Notes: a model not told the origin generated them from the sequence alone. A stretch of 64,000 nucleotides of DNA from Mycobacterium sp. Aquia_213 (GCF_026625985.1 NZ_CP113116.1:3410001-3474000), one strand, 5' to 3'. Positions 25,135 to 34,908 are shown, numbered from the stretch's first letter. Made by a program: numbers and translations.

Positions 25135-26394
25135 GTGAAGTTTGCTCTGGCGAGCTATGGAACCCGCGGCGATATCGAACCCAGCACCGCTGTCGGCCGT
25201 GAACTGCAACGCCGAGGGCATGAAGTCCGCTTGGCCGTGCCGCCCAACCTGGTGAGCCTGGTCGACTCGGCCGGGCTCGAGACGGTCGCCTACGGGCCGG
25301 ACCAGCAGGAGGGGTTCTGGGACGTGGACTTTCTCGGCAAGTTTTGGAAGATCCGGGAGGTGATCGACTCCTGGCGCAAAACCCAGGAGCTATTGACAGT
25401 CTCGCTGGCCGAGATGAGCAAGACGCTGGTCACGCTTGCGGGCGGAGTCGATCTGTTGTTCAGCGGCCCTGGTTTCCCTCAGGTGCCCGCCAATGTCGCT
25501 GAGTACTACGGGATTCCGTTCGCCACCATGCACTACTTTCCGATGTTGCCCAACGGCCAGCTCTCTCCGGGCGCGCCGGCACCGCTGGTCCGCACCGCAA
25601 TGAAGGTGCTGGACTGGCCGCAACGGTTCGTGACGAAGAAGGCCGAGGACGCGCAACGTCGTGACCTGGGCCTGCCGAAGGCAACGGGTCCGGCGCCCCG
25701 ACGGATCACCGCACGCGGATCTCTCGAGATCCAAGCCTACGACCAGGCGTGTTTCCCAGGGCTGGCATCCGAATGGGCCAAATGGGGCGACCAACGGCCG
25801 TTTGTGGGCACGCTGACGATAGAGATGTCCACCGAGGCCGACGACGAGGTCGCGTCGTGGATCGCCGCCGGCACTCCCCCGATCTTCTTCGGCTTCGGCA
25901 GCACTGCGGTCAAGTCTCCCGTCGAGACGGTGCAGATGATTGGCGCCGCCTGCGCGCAGCTGGGCGAGCGAGCCTTGGTGTGCTCGGGTTGGAGCGACTT
26001 CAGCGACGTGCGACCTGTCGACCACGTCAAGGTGGTCGGCCCGGTGAACTATGCGACGGTCTTTCCCGCCTGCCGCGCCGTGGTCCACCACAGCGGTGCC
26101 GGCACCACGGCCGCGGGCCTGCGCGCAGGAGTTCCCACGCTGAGCCTTTGGAGCCTGGGCGATCAGCGGATCTGGGCCGGCCAGGTCAAACGACTGAAGG
26201 TGGGCACCGCCCGGCCCTTTTCCGCCACCACTCAAGAAACGCTCGTCGGCGACCTGCGGGAGATCCTCGCCCCGGACTACGTCACCCGAGCCCGCGAAAT
26301 CGCCACCCGGATGACCACACCCGCGGAAAGCGCCGCCAAGACAGCCGATCTCCTAGAAAATTTCGCACGCATACCGGCAGCGAAAACTAGCTGA
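25135..26394 (+). CDS. GT1 family glycosyltransferase (Gtf/Rtf type)
   Basis: A 419-residue GT-B transferase of the UDP/dTDP-sugar GT1 family, the type that glycosylates mycobacterial glycopeptidolipids (GtfA, GtfB, RtfA). The N-terminus MKFALASYGTRGDIEPSTAVG is the acceptor-side Glyco_transf_28-like motif. The donor side has FFGFGSTAV (about 245) and the PSPG-like VVHHSGAGTTAAGLRAGVP (about 318) with the nucleotide-binding His. It starts at GTG. Relative to its three paralogues it has Ser-Gly-Ala for Gly-Gly-Ser in that loop, a change tolerated in the family. It is followed in the same direction by another member after 50 bases. Likely adds a 6-deoxyhexose to the lipid core. Confidence 0.92.
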   Translation: MKFALASYGTRGDIEPSTAVGRELQRRGHEVRLAVPPNLVSLVDSAGLETVAYGPDQQEGFWDVDFLGKFWKIREVIDSWRKTQELLTVSLAEMSKTLVTLAGGVDLLFSGPGFPQVPANVAEYYGIPFATMHYFPMLPNGQLSPGAPAPLVRTAMKVLDWPQRFVTKKAEDAQRRDLGLPKATGPAPRRITARGSLEIQAYDQACFPGLASEWAKWGDQRPFVGTLTIEMSTEADDEVASWIAAGTPPIFFGFGSTAVKSPVETVQMIGAACAQLGERALVCSGWSDFSDVRPVDHVKVVGPVNYATVFPACRAVVHHSGAGTTAAGLRAGVPTLSLWSLGDQRIWAGQVKRLKVGTARPFSATTQETLVGDLREILAPDYVTRAREIATRMTTPAESAAKTADLLENFARIPAAKTS

Positions 26395-26444
26395 AGCAAT
26401 CCCGGATGGCGCCGTCGGACGGCAACTGAAAGGCTTGGCTCCTG

Positions 26445-27719
26445 ATGAAATTTGTCCTGGCAAGCTATGGAACCCGCGGCGATATCGAGCCATCCGCCGC
26501 CGTCGGCCGCGAACTGCAGAGCAGGGGGCACGAAGTGTCCCTGGCCGTCCCTCCTGGACTGCTGGACTTCACCGAGGCGGCAGGGCTGCAGGCCGTGGCT
26601 TATGGGCCACCGATAGAGGAATTCCTGGACGAGGACTTCCTGCGCAATATGTGGACGGATTTCTTCCGCAGCGCCTGGACGATCACCGGTCCGATCAAGG
26701 TGGTCCGCAAGGTGTGGGAACCCATCATCGTGCACTGGGACCAGGTGAGCACGACGCTGATGTCGATGGCGGACGGGGCCGACCTGCTGTCGACCGGCAT
26801 CAATTTCGAGCAGGCCGCGGCCAATGTGGCCGAGCACTACGACATCCCGCTGGCCACCTTGCATCACTTCCCGATGCGGGCCAACGGCGAGCTCGTCCCG
26901 ACCATGCCGGCACCGCTGGTCCGCTCGTCGATGACGGCGATCGAGTGGCTGTTTTGGCGCTCGACGAAGAAGGCCGAGGACCAGCAGCGCCATGAACTCG
27001 GCCTGCCCAACGCGACATGTCGCTCACAGCAACGGATCGCCGCGCGAGGATCCCTGGAAATTCAGGGTTACGACGAGGTGTGCTTTCCCGGGTTGGCGGC
27101 CGAATGGGCGAAATGGAATGGCCGCAGACCCTTTGTCGGTGCGCTGACGATGGAATTGGCCACCGATGCCGACGACTCGGTCACGTCGTGGATCGCCGCG
27201 GGAACACCCCCGATCTGCTTCGGCTCGGGCAGCATCCCGGTTGAATCTCCGACCGAGTTGGTCGAAATGATCGGCGCGACGTGTGCGGCGTTGGGTGAGC
27301 GAGCATTGGTCTGCTTCGGCGGAACCGACTTCGCCGACGTGCCGCATCCCGACCACGTCAAGCTGGTGGGCCCGGTGAACTACGCGACGGTTTTCCCCGC
27401 CTGCCGCGCGGTGGTTCACCACGGCGGATCGGGCACCACCGCGGCAAGCATGCGCGCGGGCATTCCCACGCTGATTCTGTGGAGCTCGGCCGATCAGCCC
27501 TATTGGGGAGCTCAGGTGAAACGGCTGAAAATTGGTGCCGCCCGGCGCTTTTCGACCGCCACGCAGGAAACGCTGATCGCGGATCTGCGCGAGATCCTGG
27601 CCCCGCAATACGCCACCCGCGCCCGCGAACTCGCTACCCGGATGACCAAACCCGCCGAAAGCATCGGCCGCACTGCCGATCTGTTAGAAGACGCCGCCCG
27701 CAGAAACGCCTCCGCCTGA
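26445..27719 (+). CDS. GT1 family glycosyltransferase (Gtf/Rtf type)
   Basis: A 424-residue paralogue of the preceding gene, beginning MKFVLASYGTRGDIEPSAAVG. It shows the donor-side CFGSGSIPVESP (about 246) and VVHHGGSGTTAASMRAGIP (about 320). Start is an ATG 50 bases after the upstream stop, so both are probably co-transcribed. The four paralogues in the window share several stretches of DNA sequence near their 5' ends, making them hot spots for recombination. Each probably has its own acceptor sugar; which one cannot be read from sequence. Confidence 0.92.
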   Translation: MKFVLASYGTRGDIEPSAAVGRELQSRGHEVSLAVPPGLLDFTEAAGLQAVAYGPPIEEFLDEDFLRNMWTDFFRSAWTITGPIKVVRKVWEPIIVHWDQVSTTLMSMADGADLLSTGINFEQAAANVAEHYDIPLATLHHFPMRANGELVPTMPAPLVRSSMTAIEWLFWRSTKKAEDQQRHELGLPNATCRSQQRIAARGSLEIQGYDEVCFPGLAAEWAKWNGRRPFVGALTMELATDADDSVTSWIAAGTPPICFGSGSIPVESPTELVEMIGATCAALGERALVCFGGTDFADVPHPDHVKLVGPVNYATVFPACRAVVHHGGSGTTAASMRAGIPTLILWSSADQPYWGAQVKRLKIGAARRFSTATQETLIADLREILAPQYATRARELATRMTKPAESIGRTADLLEDAARRNASA

Positions 27720-27737
27720 GCCGGTCACTGGGCCGGC
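27720..27737. terminator. Possible hairpin between convergent genes
   Basis: GCCGG (27720-27724) and CCGGC (27733-27737) can pair around an 8-base loop, straddling the end of the rightward glycosyltransferase and of the leftward methyltransferase, whose stops are 5 bases apart. There is no T-run, as is usual in mycobacteria. The stem is short, so this is tentative. Confidence 0.25.
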
Positions 27738-28540
27738 TTGATCAGCAGGCCCTGCCCGGTGGGTAGTGCGCAGATGACCACGCCGACTTCGGCTGCGACG
27801 GCATCCATGGCGGCACGCTGCTCGTCGCGCCCTCGATTCGCGTAGTCGTCGAGGAGCACAAAGGCGCCCGGCGTCAGTCGCGGCCAGAAATGGCGCAGCG
27901 CGGCGACTTCGGGTGGCGCACAGTTCATGTCGAGATGGAGGTAAGCGATCGTGCGCGCCTCGACTTGGTCGAGGGTCTCCGGAACCGCGCCGACGATGAT
28001 GCGCTGGTTTTTCCACTGGGCGAAGTTGGCCCGCACACCCTCGACGCCGCTGACGTACATCCCATTGCGCAGCTTTAGCTGGCTTCGCTCAAACTCCCCG
28101 GATTGCAGTTCCGTGTCAGTGACGAAGCGCGAATCGATTCCGGCGAAGGTGTCGAGCAGATAGAACGTTTTGCCCAGCCGATCCCAGTCCAGGTGCTCCA
28201 TGATGGCGCTGCTCAAGAACCCATAACTGACGCCACACTCGACGAAATCGCCGTCCAGCTTGCTCGCGCTCTCCGCCGCCCAAAGCCCGACGTGCACCCG
28301 CCACTGCCACTGGTACCAATCCTGGTCAGGGAGGGCACGCGCGCCACGTTTGTAGGCGCGCTGGAACGCGGGGTTGTCCAGGAACGCGTCATTGTGAAAG
28401 CTGATCAGGCCGTCGCTCGCGTAGACGTCGGGCAGCACCGTGCGGGCGAGCCAATACTCACCGCGCACCCACCACATCAGCAGGCGAGTCTTAACGTCTA
28501 GACCGTTTGCCACGGCGGCAACCATAACATTGGCGCCCAC
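27725..28540 (-). CDS. TylF/macrocin-type O-methyltransferase
   Basis: A 271-residue class I methyltransferase (GTG start; an ATG lies 15 bases further in). Motif I is GDFVECGVSYGFLSSAIMEHL (about 96), followed by FYLLDTFAGID (about 126) and the metal-binding AYLHLDMNCAPPEVAALRHFW (about 198) and FVLLDDYANRGRDEQ (about 228). This is the TylF group, which methylates sugar hydroxyls in a Mg-dependent way; the glycopeptidolipid enzymes MtfA-D are of this general kind. It is more distant from the two near-identical TylF genes further right. Sugar position is unknown. Confidence 0.88.
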   Translation of the reverse strand: MGANVMVAAVANGLDVKTRLLMWWVRGEYWLARTVLPDVYASDGLISFHNDAFLDNPAFQRAYKRGARALPDQDWYQWQWRVHVGLWAAESASKLDGDFVECGVSYGFLSSAIMEHLDWDRLGKTFYLLDTFAGIDSRFVTDTELQSGEFERSQLKLRNGMYVSGVEGVRANFAQWKNQRIIVGAVPETLDQVEARTIAYLHLDMNCAPPEVAALRHFWPRLTPGAFVLLDDYANRGRDEQRAAMDAVAAEVGVVICALPTGQGLLIKPAQ

Positions 28541-28698
28541 CGCGTCTCCGGCGAATCGGATGGGTTCGCCACCTAGTCACTTGACCTATCGCGCGGCACC
28601 TAGTACAGCAAACACGTTCGTAGGCATGGATTTCCGGCGAACGACACTTGCCGTTCGCACTTTTGGGAACCGGACCAGGTCTTAGGGCTGTCTGGTGG

Positions 28699-29499
28699 TC
28701 AGGGCTTGCGCCAGAGCACGCCGGTGCCGTCGATTTCCACGATCTCGGCGGTTATTCCGTGCTTCTCGCGGTAGTCAGAGACCGCTTGCTCACACGCTTT
28801 CAGGGCGTAGTAGTCGTCGATGATGCAAAAACCCCCCGACGACAAACGCGGGTAAAGCGCATCGAGAGCCTGAATCGTCGATTCGTACAGATCACCGTCA
28901 AGCCGCAACACCGCGATCTGCCCGATCGGAGCATCGGCCAACGTGTCCTTGAACCACCCCGGCAGAAATCGGACCTGCTCATCGAGCAACCCATAGCGCT
29001 CGAAATTCGCCCTGACTTCCGCCTCTGGAATCCCTAAGACGTTCGCATGCCGGTGTAGCCTAATGCCCTTGTCCGCCTTGTAATTCGCCGTATCCGGGGG
29101 AGGCACACCCGCAAACGAATCAGCAAGCCAGACACGCCGCGTCTGGTCCCCGTAGGCCGACAGGACCGCACGCATCAAAATCGAAGCCCCGCCACGCCAC
29201 ACACCACACTCGACCAAATCACCGGGAACCCCGTCGGCCAGCACCGTCTCCACACACTGCTGCAGGCTGGCCAGCCGCTGCATACCAATCATGGTCAAGG
29301 CATCAGCCGGCCAATCCAAGCCGCGATCTCGCGCATATTGATTGAACGGGCGCTTGCGCACCAGCATGAAATTCCGCGCATTGAACAGTGGTCGCCCCAG
29401 CCGATACCACCCGACCGGTACCAGCTCATCCTGACCATATCGAGTGAGGTCACGACGAAGCAGGTCGAGATAAGCAGACCGCGAGTCGTAATCAGTCAC
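28699..29499 (-). CDS. TylF/macrocin-type O-methyltransferase, copy 1
   Basis: A 266-residue sugar O-methyltransferase. It contains PGDLVECGVWRGGASILMRAVL (SAM loop, split here only in description), VWLADSFAGVPPPD, LRLDGDLYESTIQALDALYP with the metal-site Asp, and FCIIDDYYALKACEQA. The open frame extends to 29580; ATG 29523 and GTG 29499 are both possible. GTG 29499 is chosen because it follows GAGGAGAG and aligns with the TTG start of the paralogue at 33443. The two proteins agree at roughly nine of ten residues, so the duplication is recent. Confidence 0.92.
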   Translation of the reverse strand: MTDYDSRSAYLDLLRRDLTRYGQDELVPVGWYRLGRPLFNARNFMLVRKRPFNQYARDRGLDWPADALTMIGMQRLASLQQCVETVLADGVPGDLVECGVWRGGASILMRAVLSAYGDQTRRVWLADSFAGVPPPDTANYKADKGIRLHRHANVLGIPEAEVRANFERYGLLDEQVRFLPGWFKDTLADAPIGQIAVLRLDGDLYESTIQALDALYPRLSSGGFCIIDDYYALKACEQAVSDYREKHGITAEIVEIDGTGVLWRKP

Positions 29500-29772
29500 G
29501 GTCGAAACGCCCTCTCCTCGCATGCCACTACTTCCAATCATCGAGCCTAGAGGCCCTTGTACGTCACCGACGCGTTCCACAGTCTTTCGTCAACTCCCCG
29601 CTCGACCAGTCATCCCGATCCCGCATTGCCACCCAAGGGTTCAAGATGCCGTCCGTACCGACCCCCCAAAGCATGTTAGCTGAGTACCGGGCGCATGACT
29701 CCCGAACCGCGGTGCTGAAGAGCGATTTCGACGCCGCTTACCCGGACGCGCCCCGCCTCGCCGTAGCGCCGA

Positions 29773-31050
29773 TCACGCAAAACGCCCGTTGTGAGCGAAA
29801 CTTTCCAGCAGATCGGCTGAGCGGCTGACGCTGTCGTCCGCCGACGTCATCTGGGCGGCCAGTGCCCGTGCTTTGACCGCGAATTCCGGGGTAAGGATCT
29901 CTCGCAGATCCTCGATCAACGTGTCCTTGGTGGTGAGCGAAAACTTCCGGGCGGCACCGACTTTCAGCCGTTTGAGGTGACCGCCCCAGAACGGCTGATC
30001 GCCCGCCGTCCAGAGGATCAGCGTGGGGATCCCGGCACGTAGCCCTGCGGCCGTGGTGCCCGAGCCCCCGTGATGCACCACCGCGCGGCAGCTGGGGAAC
30101 ACCTTCGCGTAGTTCACCGCACCGACCACCTTGACGTGATCGAAATGCGGCACTTCGCTGAAGTCGGCCCAACCGGCGCAGATCAACGCCCGCTCGCCCA
30201 ACTGCTCGCAGGCCGCGGCGATCATCTCGACCGTGTCGGTCGGCGTTTCGCTGACCGGCATGCTGCCAAAGCCGAAGACGATCGGCGGTGTTCCGGCGTT
30301 CGCCCACGCCGCGACCTCGTCGTCGATATCCGTCGTCAACCCCATCGTCAACGCGCCGACAAACGGCCGTCGCTCGCCCCATTTCGCCCATTCGCGCGCC
30401 AGGCCCGGGAAGCACACCTCGTCGTAGGCCTGTAGTTCCAGCGATCCGCGTTTGGCGATCCGCTGCGGGGAGGCGCAGGTGGTTTTCGGCAGGCCGAGCT
30501 TGCGGCGCTGCGTGTCCTCGGCCTTCTTGTTCATCCGCCAGACCATCCAGTCGTACGCCGCCATACCAGTACGTACCAGCGGCGACGGCAGGTTCGGGAT
30601 GAGCTGCCCGTTGGGCCGCATCGGGATGTAATGCAGCACTGCCATCGGGATGTCGTAGTACTCCGCGACGTTCGTCGCCAGGTCCTGGTAGAGCTGGCCG
30701 GTGAAGAGCACGTCGGCCCCGGCGGTCAGCGCCGTCAGGGTCTCGCTCATATCCGTCCAGGACCGCAGCACGGGTTCCCAGGCTTCTTGCACCAACTTGA
30801 TCGGACCCTTGACGGTCCAGAACGTGCGACGGAATCTGGACCAGAAGTTGCGCAGGAACTCGTCGTCCCAGAACGCCTGCATATCCGGTCCATAGGCAAC
30901 CGCGTCAAGTCCGGCCGTCTCGGCCAGGCCAAGCAGGTTGGGCGGGATGGCCAGGCGAACTTCGTGCCCTCTGCGCAGCAGTTCGCGCCCCGCAGCGAGC
31001 GAGGGCTCGACATCCCCCCGGGTTCCATAACATGCCAGAGCAAATTTCAT
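29773..31050 (-). CDS. GT1 family glycosyltransferase (Gtf/Rtf type)
   Basis: A 425-residue paralogue of the GT1 set, starting MKFALACYGTRGDVEPSLAAG at the ATG of 31050; the frame is open a little further upstream but the paralogues fix the start. Donor-side motifs are VFGFGSMPVSETP and VVHHGGSGTTAAGLRAGIP. It lies upstream of TylF copy 1 on the same strand with a 190-base gap holding nothing recognisable. Probable function is transfer of a deoxysugar in glycolipid assembly, followed by O-methylation by the neighbour. Confidence 0.92.
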   Translation of the reverse strand: MKFALACYGTRGDVEPSLAAGRELLRRGHEVRLAIPPNLLGLAETAGLDAVAYGPDMQAFWDDEFLRNFWSRFRRTFWTVKGPIKLVQEAWEPVLRSWTDMSETLTALTAGADVLFTGQLYQDLATNVAEYYDIPMAVLHYIPMRPNGQLIPNLPSPLVRTGMAAYDWMVWRMNKKAEDTQRRKLGLPKTTCASPQRIAKRGSLELQAYDEVCFPGLAREWAKWGERRPFVGALTMGLTTDIDDEVAAWANAGTPPIVFGFGSMPVSETPTDTVEMIAAACEQLGERALICAGWADFSEVPHFDHVKVVGAVNYAKVFPSCRAVVHHGGSGTTAAGLRAGIPTLILWTAGDQPFWGGHLKRLKVGAARKFSLTTKDTLIEDLREILTPEFAVKARALAAQMTSADDSVSRSADLLESFAHNGRFA

Positions 31051-31346
31051 CGCGAGGCAAGACCTATCACTTCCCGTCGGCCTAAGCAAGCCCACGCTCG
31101 CGTGTTTACTCCCGGTTCACACCGTTCTTTCACCGTCCGGGGCCGAACCGAAATTCGCCACCGCCGCGCACACATCGCCGTTCCTAGGTAGCCAGCTACT
31201 CTGGGCCATCAGAGGACGTGATGGGAAGACCAAAGGTGGTCTGTGGATTTAATATTCAACAATTCAAAGCCTCGGCAAAGTTTGTGCATTTGCAGCAAAC
31301 GAGACGAATGGAACGTTGCCTCGGGAGGGAAAGCCGCGCTCGCCGA

Positions 31347-32615
31347 TTAGGCAAAATGCTTCGCGCGAGCGAACTCTTCCACCAGATCGGCAGCGGTGCT
31401 GACACTCTCGGCGGGTTTTGTCATCCGGGTGGCGAGTTCACGCGCTCGGGTCGCGTATTCCGGGACAAGGATCTGGCGCAGGTCCGTGATCAACGATTCG
31501 CGGCTGGTACTCGAAAAGCGGCGGGTGGTCCCGACTTTCAGTCGTTTGAGCTGCGCGCCCCAGATCGTCTGGTTGGGGTCCATCGAGAGAATCAAGGTGG
31601 GAACCCCCGCGCGCATGCTGGCGGCCGTGGTTCCCGAGCCGCCGTGGTGCACGACGGCGCGGCAGGCGGGAAAGACTTTTGCGTAGTTCACCGCGCCCAC
31701 CACCTTGACATGGTCGAATTGCGGGACGCCGCTGAAGTCGCTCCACCCGGCACACACCAATGCCCGCTCGCCCAACTCCGCGCAGGCCGCACTGATCATC
31801 TCGATGGTCTCGGCTGGAGATTCCACCGGCATGCTGCCGAAACCAAAGCAAATTGGCGGCGTGCCCGCGGCAATCCAAGATGTGACCTCGTCGTCGACCT
31901 CGGTCGTTAGCTCCATCGTCAGCGTGCCGACGAAGGGACGGTGGCCGTCCCATTTCGCCCACTCGGCTGCCAGTCCGGGAAAGCAAGCCGCGTCGTAGCC
32001 CTGGATCTCCAGGGATTGCCGTCCAGCGATCCGTGCGGGAGACGGGCCGCTTGCCTTCGGCAGGCCGAGTTCACGGCGTTGCGCGTCCTCGACCTTCTTG
32101 TTCAGCCGCCAGCAGAACCAGTCGAACACCGTCATCGAATAGCGGGCCAGCGGCGGCGGCAGGAACGAAACGACTTGGCCGTTGGGCCGCATCGGGACGT
32201 GATGCAGCGTGGCCAATGGAATGTCGTAATACTCGGCGACATTGGCGGCGGGCTCCTGGTAACTCAACCCGGCGAACAGCAGGTCGGCACCATCGGCCAG
32301 GGACACCAGTGTCGTGTTCATCTGTCTCCAGCACTGGTCGCTGAGCTCCCACATCTCGCGCCACAGCCGTCTCAGCTGCCGGACCCGCCAGAACCTGCTG
32401 AAGAACGTCGTCCAGAGGTTGCGGTACACGTCCAGCCAGCTCCGCGTGTCCAGCCCGTAGGACACCGCCGGAAGCCCGGCCGCCTCGACGAATTCCATCA
32501 GGTCGGGCGCGACGGCCATCTGCACGTCGTGGCCTCTGCGCTGCAGCTCGCGTGCGACAACGAGGGAGGGCTCGACATCGCCCCGAGTTCCGTAATTTGC
32601 CAGCACGAATTTCAT
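31347..32615 (-). CDS. GT1 family glycosyltransferase (Gtf/Rtf type)
   Basis: A 422-residue paralogue starting MKFVLANYGTRGDVEPSLVVA. It has CFGFGSMPVESPAETIEMI (about 244) and VVHHGGSGTTAASMRAGVP (about 317). It lies 21 bases after TylF copy 2, so the pair is one transcript. The 296-base stretch between this gene's stop and the start of the GT1 gene to its left holds no gene, only mixed sequence with an AT-rich patch at about 31230-31290. The arrangement TylF-GT1 here and GT1-TylF to the left suggests that the block grew by duplication. Confidence 0.92.
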   Translation of the reverse strand: MKFVLANYGTRGDVEPSLVVARELQRRGHDVQMAVAPDLMEFVEAAGLPAVSYGLDTRSWLDVYRNLWTTFFSRFWRVRQLRRLWREMWELSDQCWRQMNTTLVSLADGADLLFAGLSYQEPAANVAEYYDIPLATLHHVPMRPNGQVVSFLPPPLARYSMTVFDWFCWRLNKKVEDAQRRELGLPKASGPSPARIAGRQSLEIQGYDAACFPGLAAEWAKWDGHRPFVGTLTMELTTEVDDEVTSWIAAGTPPICFGFGSMPVESPAETIEMISAACAELGERALVCAGWSDFSGVPQFDHVKVVGAVNYAKVFPACRAVVHHGGSGTTAASMRAGVPTLILSMDPNQTIWGAQLKRLKVGTTRRFSSTSRESLITDLRQILVPEYATRARELATRMTKPAESVSTAADLVEEFARAKHFA

Positions 32616-32636
32616 TGCGAACTCAGGCCTTAGGTT

Positions 32637-33443
32637 TTATGGCTTGCGCCAGAGCACACCGGTGCCGTCGATTTCTTCGATCTTGGCGGATATCCCGTGC
32701 TTCTCGCGGTAGTCGGCGACAGCCTGCTCACACGCTTTCAGCGCATGGTAGTCGTCGATAATGCAATAGCCTCCGGACGACAAGCGCGGGTAAAGGGCAT
32801 CGAGGGCCTGAATCGTCGATTCGTACAGATCGCCGTCCAGCCGCAGCACCGAGATCTGCTCAACCGGAGCATCAGCCAACGTGTCCTTGAACCAGCCGGG
32901 GATAAAGCGGACCTGGTCATCGAGCAACCCATATCGCTCGAAATTCGCCCTGACTTCCGCCTCCGGGACGCCCAATATTTTCGCGTGGCGGTGCAGCTTA
33001 ATCCCTTTATCGGCTTTGTAGTTCGCAACATCTGGGGGTGGCACACCGGCAAACGAATCGGCCAGCCAGACACGTCGCGTTTGGTCTCCGTAAGCCGAAA
33101 GAACCGCACGCATCAATATCGAAGCGCCGCCGCGCCACACACCACACTCGACCAGGTCGCCCGGAACCCCGTCGGCCAGCACCGTCTCGACGCAATGCTG
33201 CAGGCTGGTCAGCCGCTGCATTCCAATCATCGTCAGGGCGTCCGTCGGCCAATCCAGGCCCAACTCCCGCGCATGCTGGTCAAAGGGATATTTACGGACC
33301 AGCATAAAATTGCGGGTATTGAGCACGGGCCGGCCCAGGCGGTACCACCCGACGGGCACCAACTGGTCCTGACCGTATCTGGTGAGATCGCGACGGAGCA
33401 GGTCGAGATACGCCGATCGCGAGTCAGTTTCGGTCGCGGTCAA
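32637..33443 (-). CDS. TylF/macrocin-type O-methyltransferase, copy 2
   Basis: A 268-residue close copy of the gene at 28699-29499, with the same DLVECGVWRGGASILM, LADSFAGVPPPD, LDGDLYESTIQALDA and IIDDYHALKACEQA motifs. It begins at TTG (33443) preceded by AAGGGGC. Differences cluster in the N-terminal third (FDQHARELGLDW for FNQYARDRGLDW) and near residues 185-200, as expected if the copies are adapting to different sugar positions. It is followed at 21 bases by a GT1 glycosyltransferase. Confidence 0.92.
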   Translation of the reverse strand: MTATETDSRSAYLDLLRRDLTRYGQDQLVPVGWYRLGRPVLNTRNFMLVRKYPFDQHARELGLDWPTDALTMIGMQRLTSLQHCVETVLADGVPGDLVECGVWRGGASILMRAVLSAYGDQTRRVWLADSFAGVPPPDVANYKADKGIKLHRHAKILGVPEAEVRANFERYGLLDDQVRFIPGWFKDTLADAPVEQISVLRLDGDLYESTIQALDALYPRLSSGGYCIIDDYHALKACEQAVADYREKHGISAKIEEIDGTGVLWRKP

Positions 33444-33628
33444 AACTGCCCCTTACTTGCCATACCTCTTACTCCCATGTTGTCAATCGGTTGTTCAGCC
33501 TAGACGTCCACCGATGCCGCCAACGCGTTTCGCGGTTATCCTTCGAGCCTCCGGCGCGGCCGGCCATCACGCTCGCGAACTTACCGAGCCCCACAGCGTG
33601 TGGCAGTCTACCGCCAATCGCCCGTTAG

Positions 33629-34729
33629 CTAGCGCGTCCGTTCGAGCTTACCCAGACCGGAAATCTCGAGACTCACCGACTTCCGCGACCCGGCGGCACC
33701 AAGCAGGAAAGCCATGTCGCCTATCGGAGCACCCAGCCAAAATCGCCAAAACGGCTTGCGCAAGAACTTCACGGCGAAGCTACCCTCCCCGATCAGCCAA
33801 TACACCGGAATCGCGACCATGCGATAGAAGGCGCGTTTCCATCCGGCAGTAACCATCTCGAGATTCATCTCCATCATCTCGAGGCCCCAAGCTCGGTATT
33901 GCCATTCCAGTTCGTAGCGTGACTGAAACTCGAAGAAGGCCCGCATTTCGCCGTTGGTGACAAGGTATTCGTCGAAGACAAGAATCGACCCCGGGACGAA
34001 GTGCTCCTTGCACGTTTCTAGCGCGTGCAGGCAACTCTCATAGGTGTCCAAATCCATATGAAAGAGCCTGATCGGCGCATTTGGCCGCTCAGCGAGAAAT
34101 GGGGCCAGCGTGTCATAGGTACTTCCCTTGATGAACTGGACTTTACGACCCAGGGCATCGGGCAGGCCCTCGTGGAAACTCACACCGGTAGCGTGCATAA
34201 AACGTTGCGCGAACGGATCTGACAAAGAAAATGTTCCGCGCTTGACGACATGGTCCTCAAGTTTCCAGTCCTCGACGAGGCCCTCGAAGCTGTCGAAACC
34301 GTAAACCATCCGGTCGCTCGCATCCGAGATGAGCCTTGTCGACCATCCGATCCAGACGCCGAGGTCGAGGATTAGTTCGTCGGAGTCCCCCAGAGATGGC
34401 CCCGCCAGGCTCGAAGCCTCCGACAACAATGTGTGGCTTCGAATTCGGCGCCGACGCAAATCCGACATCGTGTGATGAATGAACTCACGGTAGGCGTCGT
34501 CATAAATCCTGGTGTCACGGGCATACAGGTTGGGAATGTAGCGATCCCGCCCCGGATAAACGATTCGTCCCACTACCAGCAACAGCAGCAGTGCGCCGAT
34601 TGGGATGAGCAGAGCCGGCACGAAGAAGCATGCCGTAACCACGACGAGCGCACTGCCAATCAGGACCGCTTTCCACAGACGATGAACTGCCGTCCGCTCC
34701 ACTGGCTGCCTGTCGACCCCAACGCCCAC
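33629..34729 (-). CDS. Membrane-anchored class I methyltransferase-like protein
   Basis: A 366-residue protein with a GTG start. Residues about 19-55 form one long or two short membrane helices (LWKAVLIGSALVVVTACFF, then a second hydrophobic run). The soluble part has ELILDLGVWIGWSTRLIS (SAM loop, about 118), MVYGFDSFEGLVEDW, IRLFHMDLDTYESCLHALE and ILVFDEYLVTNGEMRAF, the acidic sites of TylF-type methyltransferases. A C-terminal amphipathic stretch (WLIGEGSFAVKFLRKPFW) may also touch the membrane. The anchor would place O-methylation at the inner membrane, near the MmpL exporters. No named homologue is recognised. Confidence 0.82.
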   Translation of the reverse strand: MGVGVDRQPVERTAVHRLWKAVLIGSALVVVTACFFVPALLIPIGALLLLLVVGRIVYPGRDRYIPNLYARDTRIYDDAYREFIHHTMSDLRRRRIRSHTLLSEASSLAGPSLGDSDELILDLGVWIGWSTRLISDASDRMVYGFDSFEGLVEDWKLEDHVVKRGTFSLSDPFAQRFMHATGVSFHEGLPDALGRKVQFIKGSTYDTLAPFLAERPNAPIRLFHMDLDTYESCLHALETCKEHFVPGSILVFDEYLVTNGEMRAFFEFQSRYELEWQYRAWGLEMMEMNLEMVTAGWKRAFYRMVAIPVYWLIGEGSFAVKFLRKPFWRFWLGAPIGDMAFLLGAAGSRKSVSLEISGLGKLERTR

Positions 34730-34908
34730 CGGTTCACCTCCCTCTCCTGGCTAGATTAAGGCGAATCCCTCTAAGTTAATGAATGAATCACACGATTGCC
34801 CATAAATCGCCCTGGGTCGCCAGCGAACCCGGCTTCATCGCATCCAAGCCACCGGGGCGCCTGACCACTGGCCGGCGGCAGCGGAGGCGCCAGCAGGTAT
34901 TCGACCTG

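Noticed and set aside
29581..29772. 60-codon plus-strand frame between TylF copy 1 and the GT1 gene
   Set aside because: No ribosome site, no homology, and it runs into the antisense of the GT1 gene.
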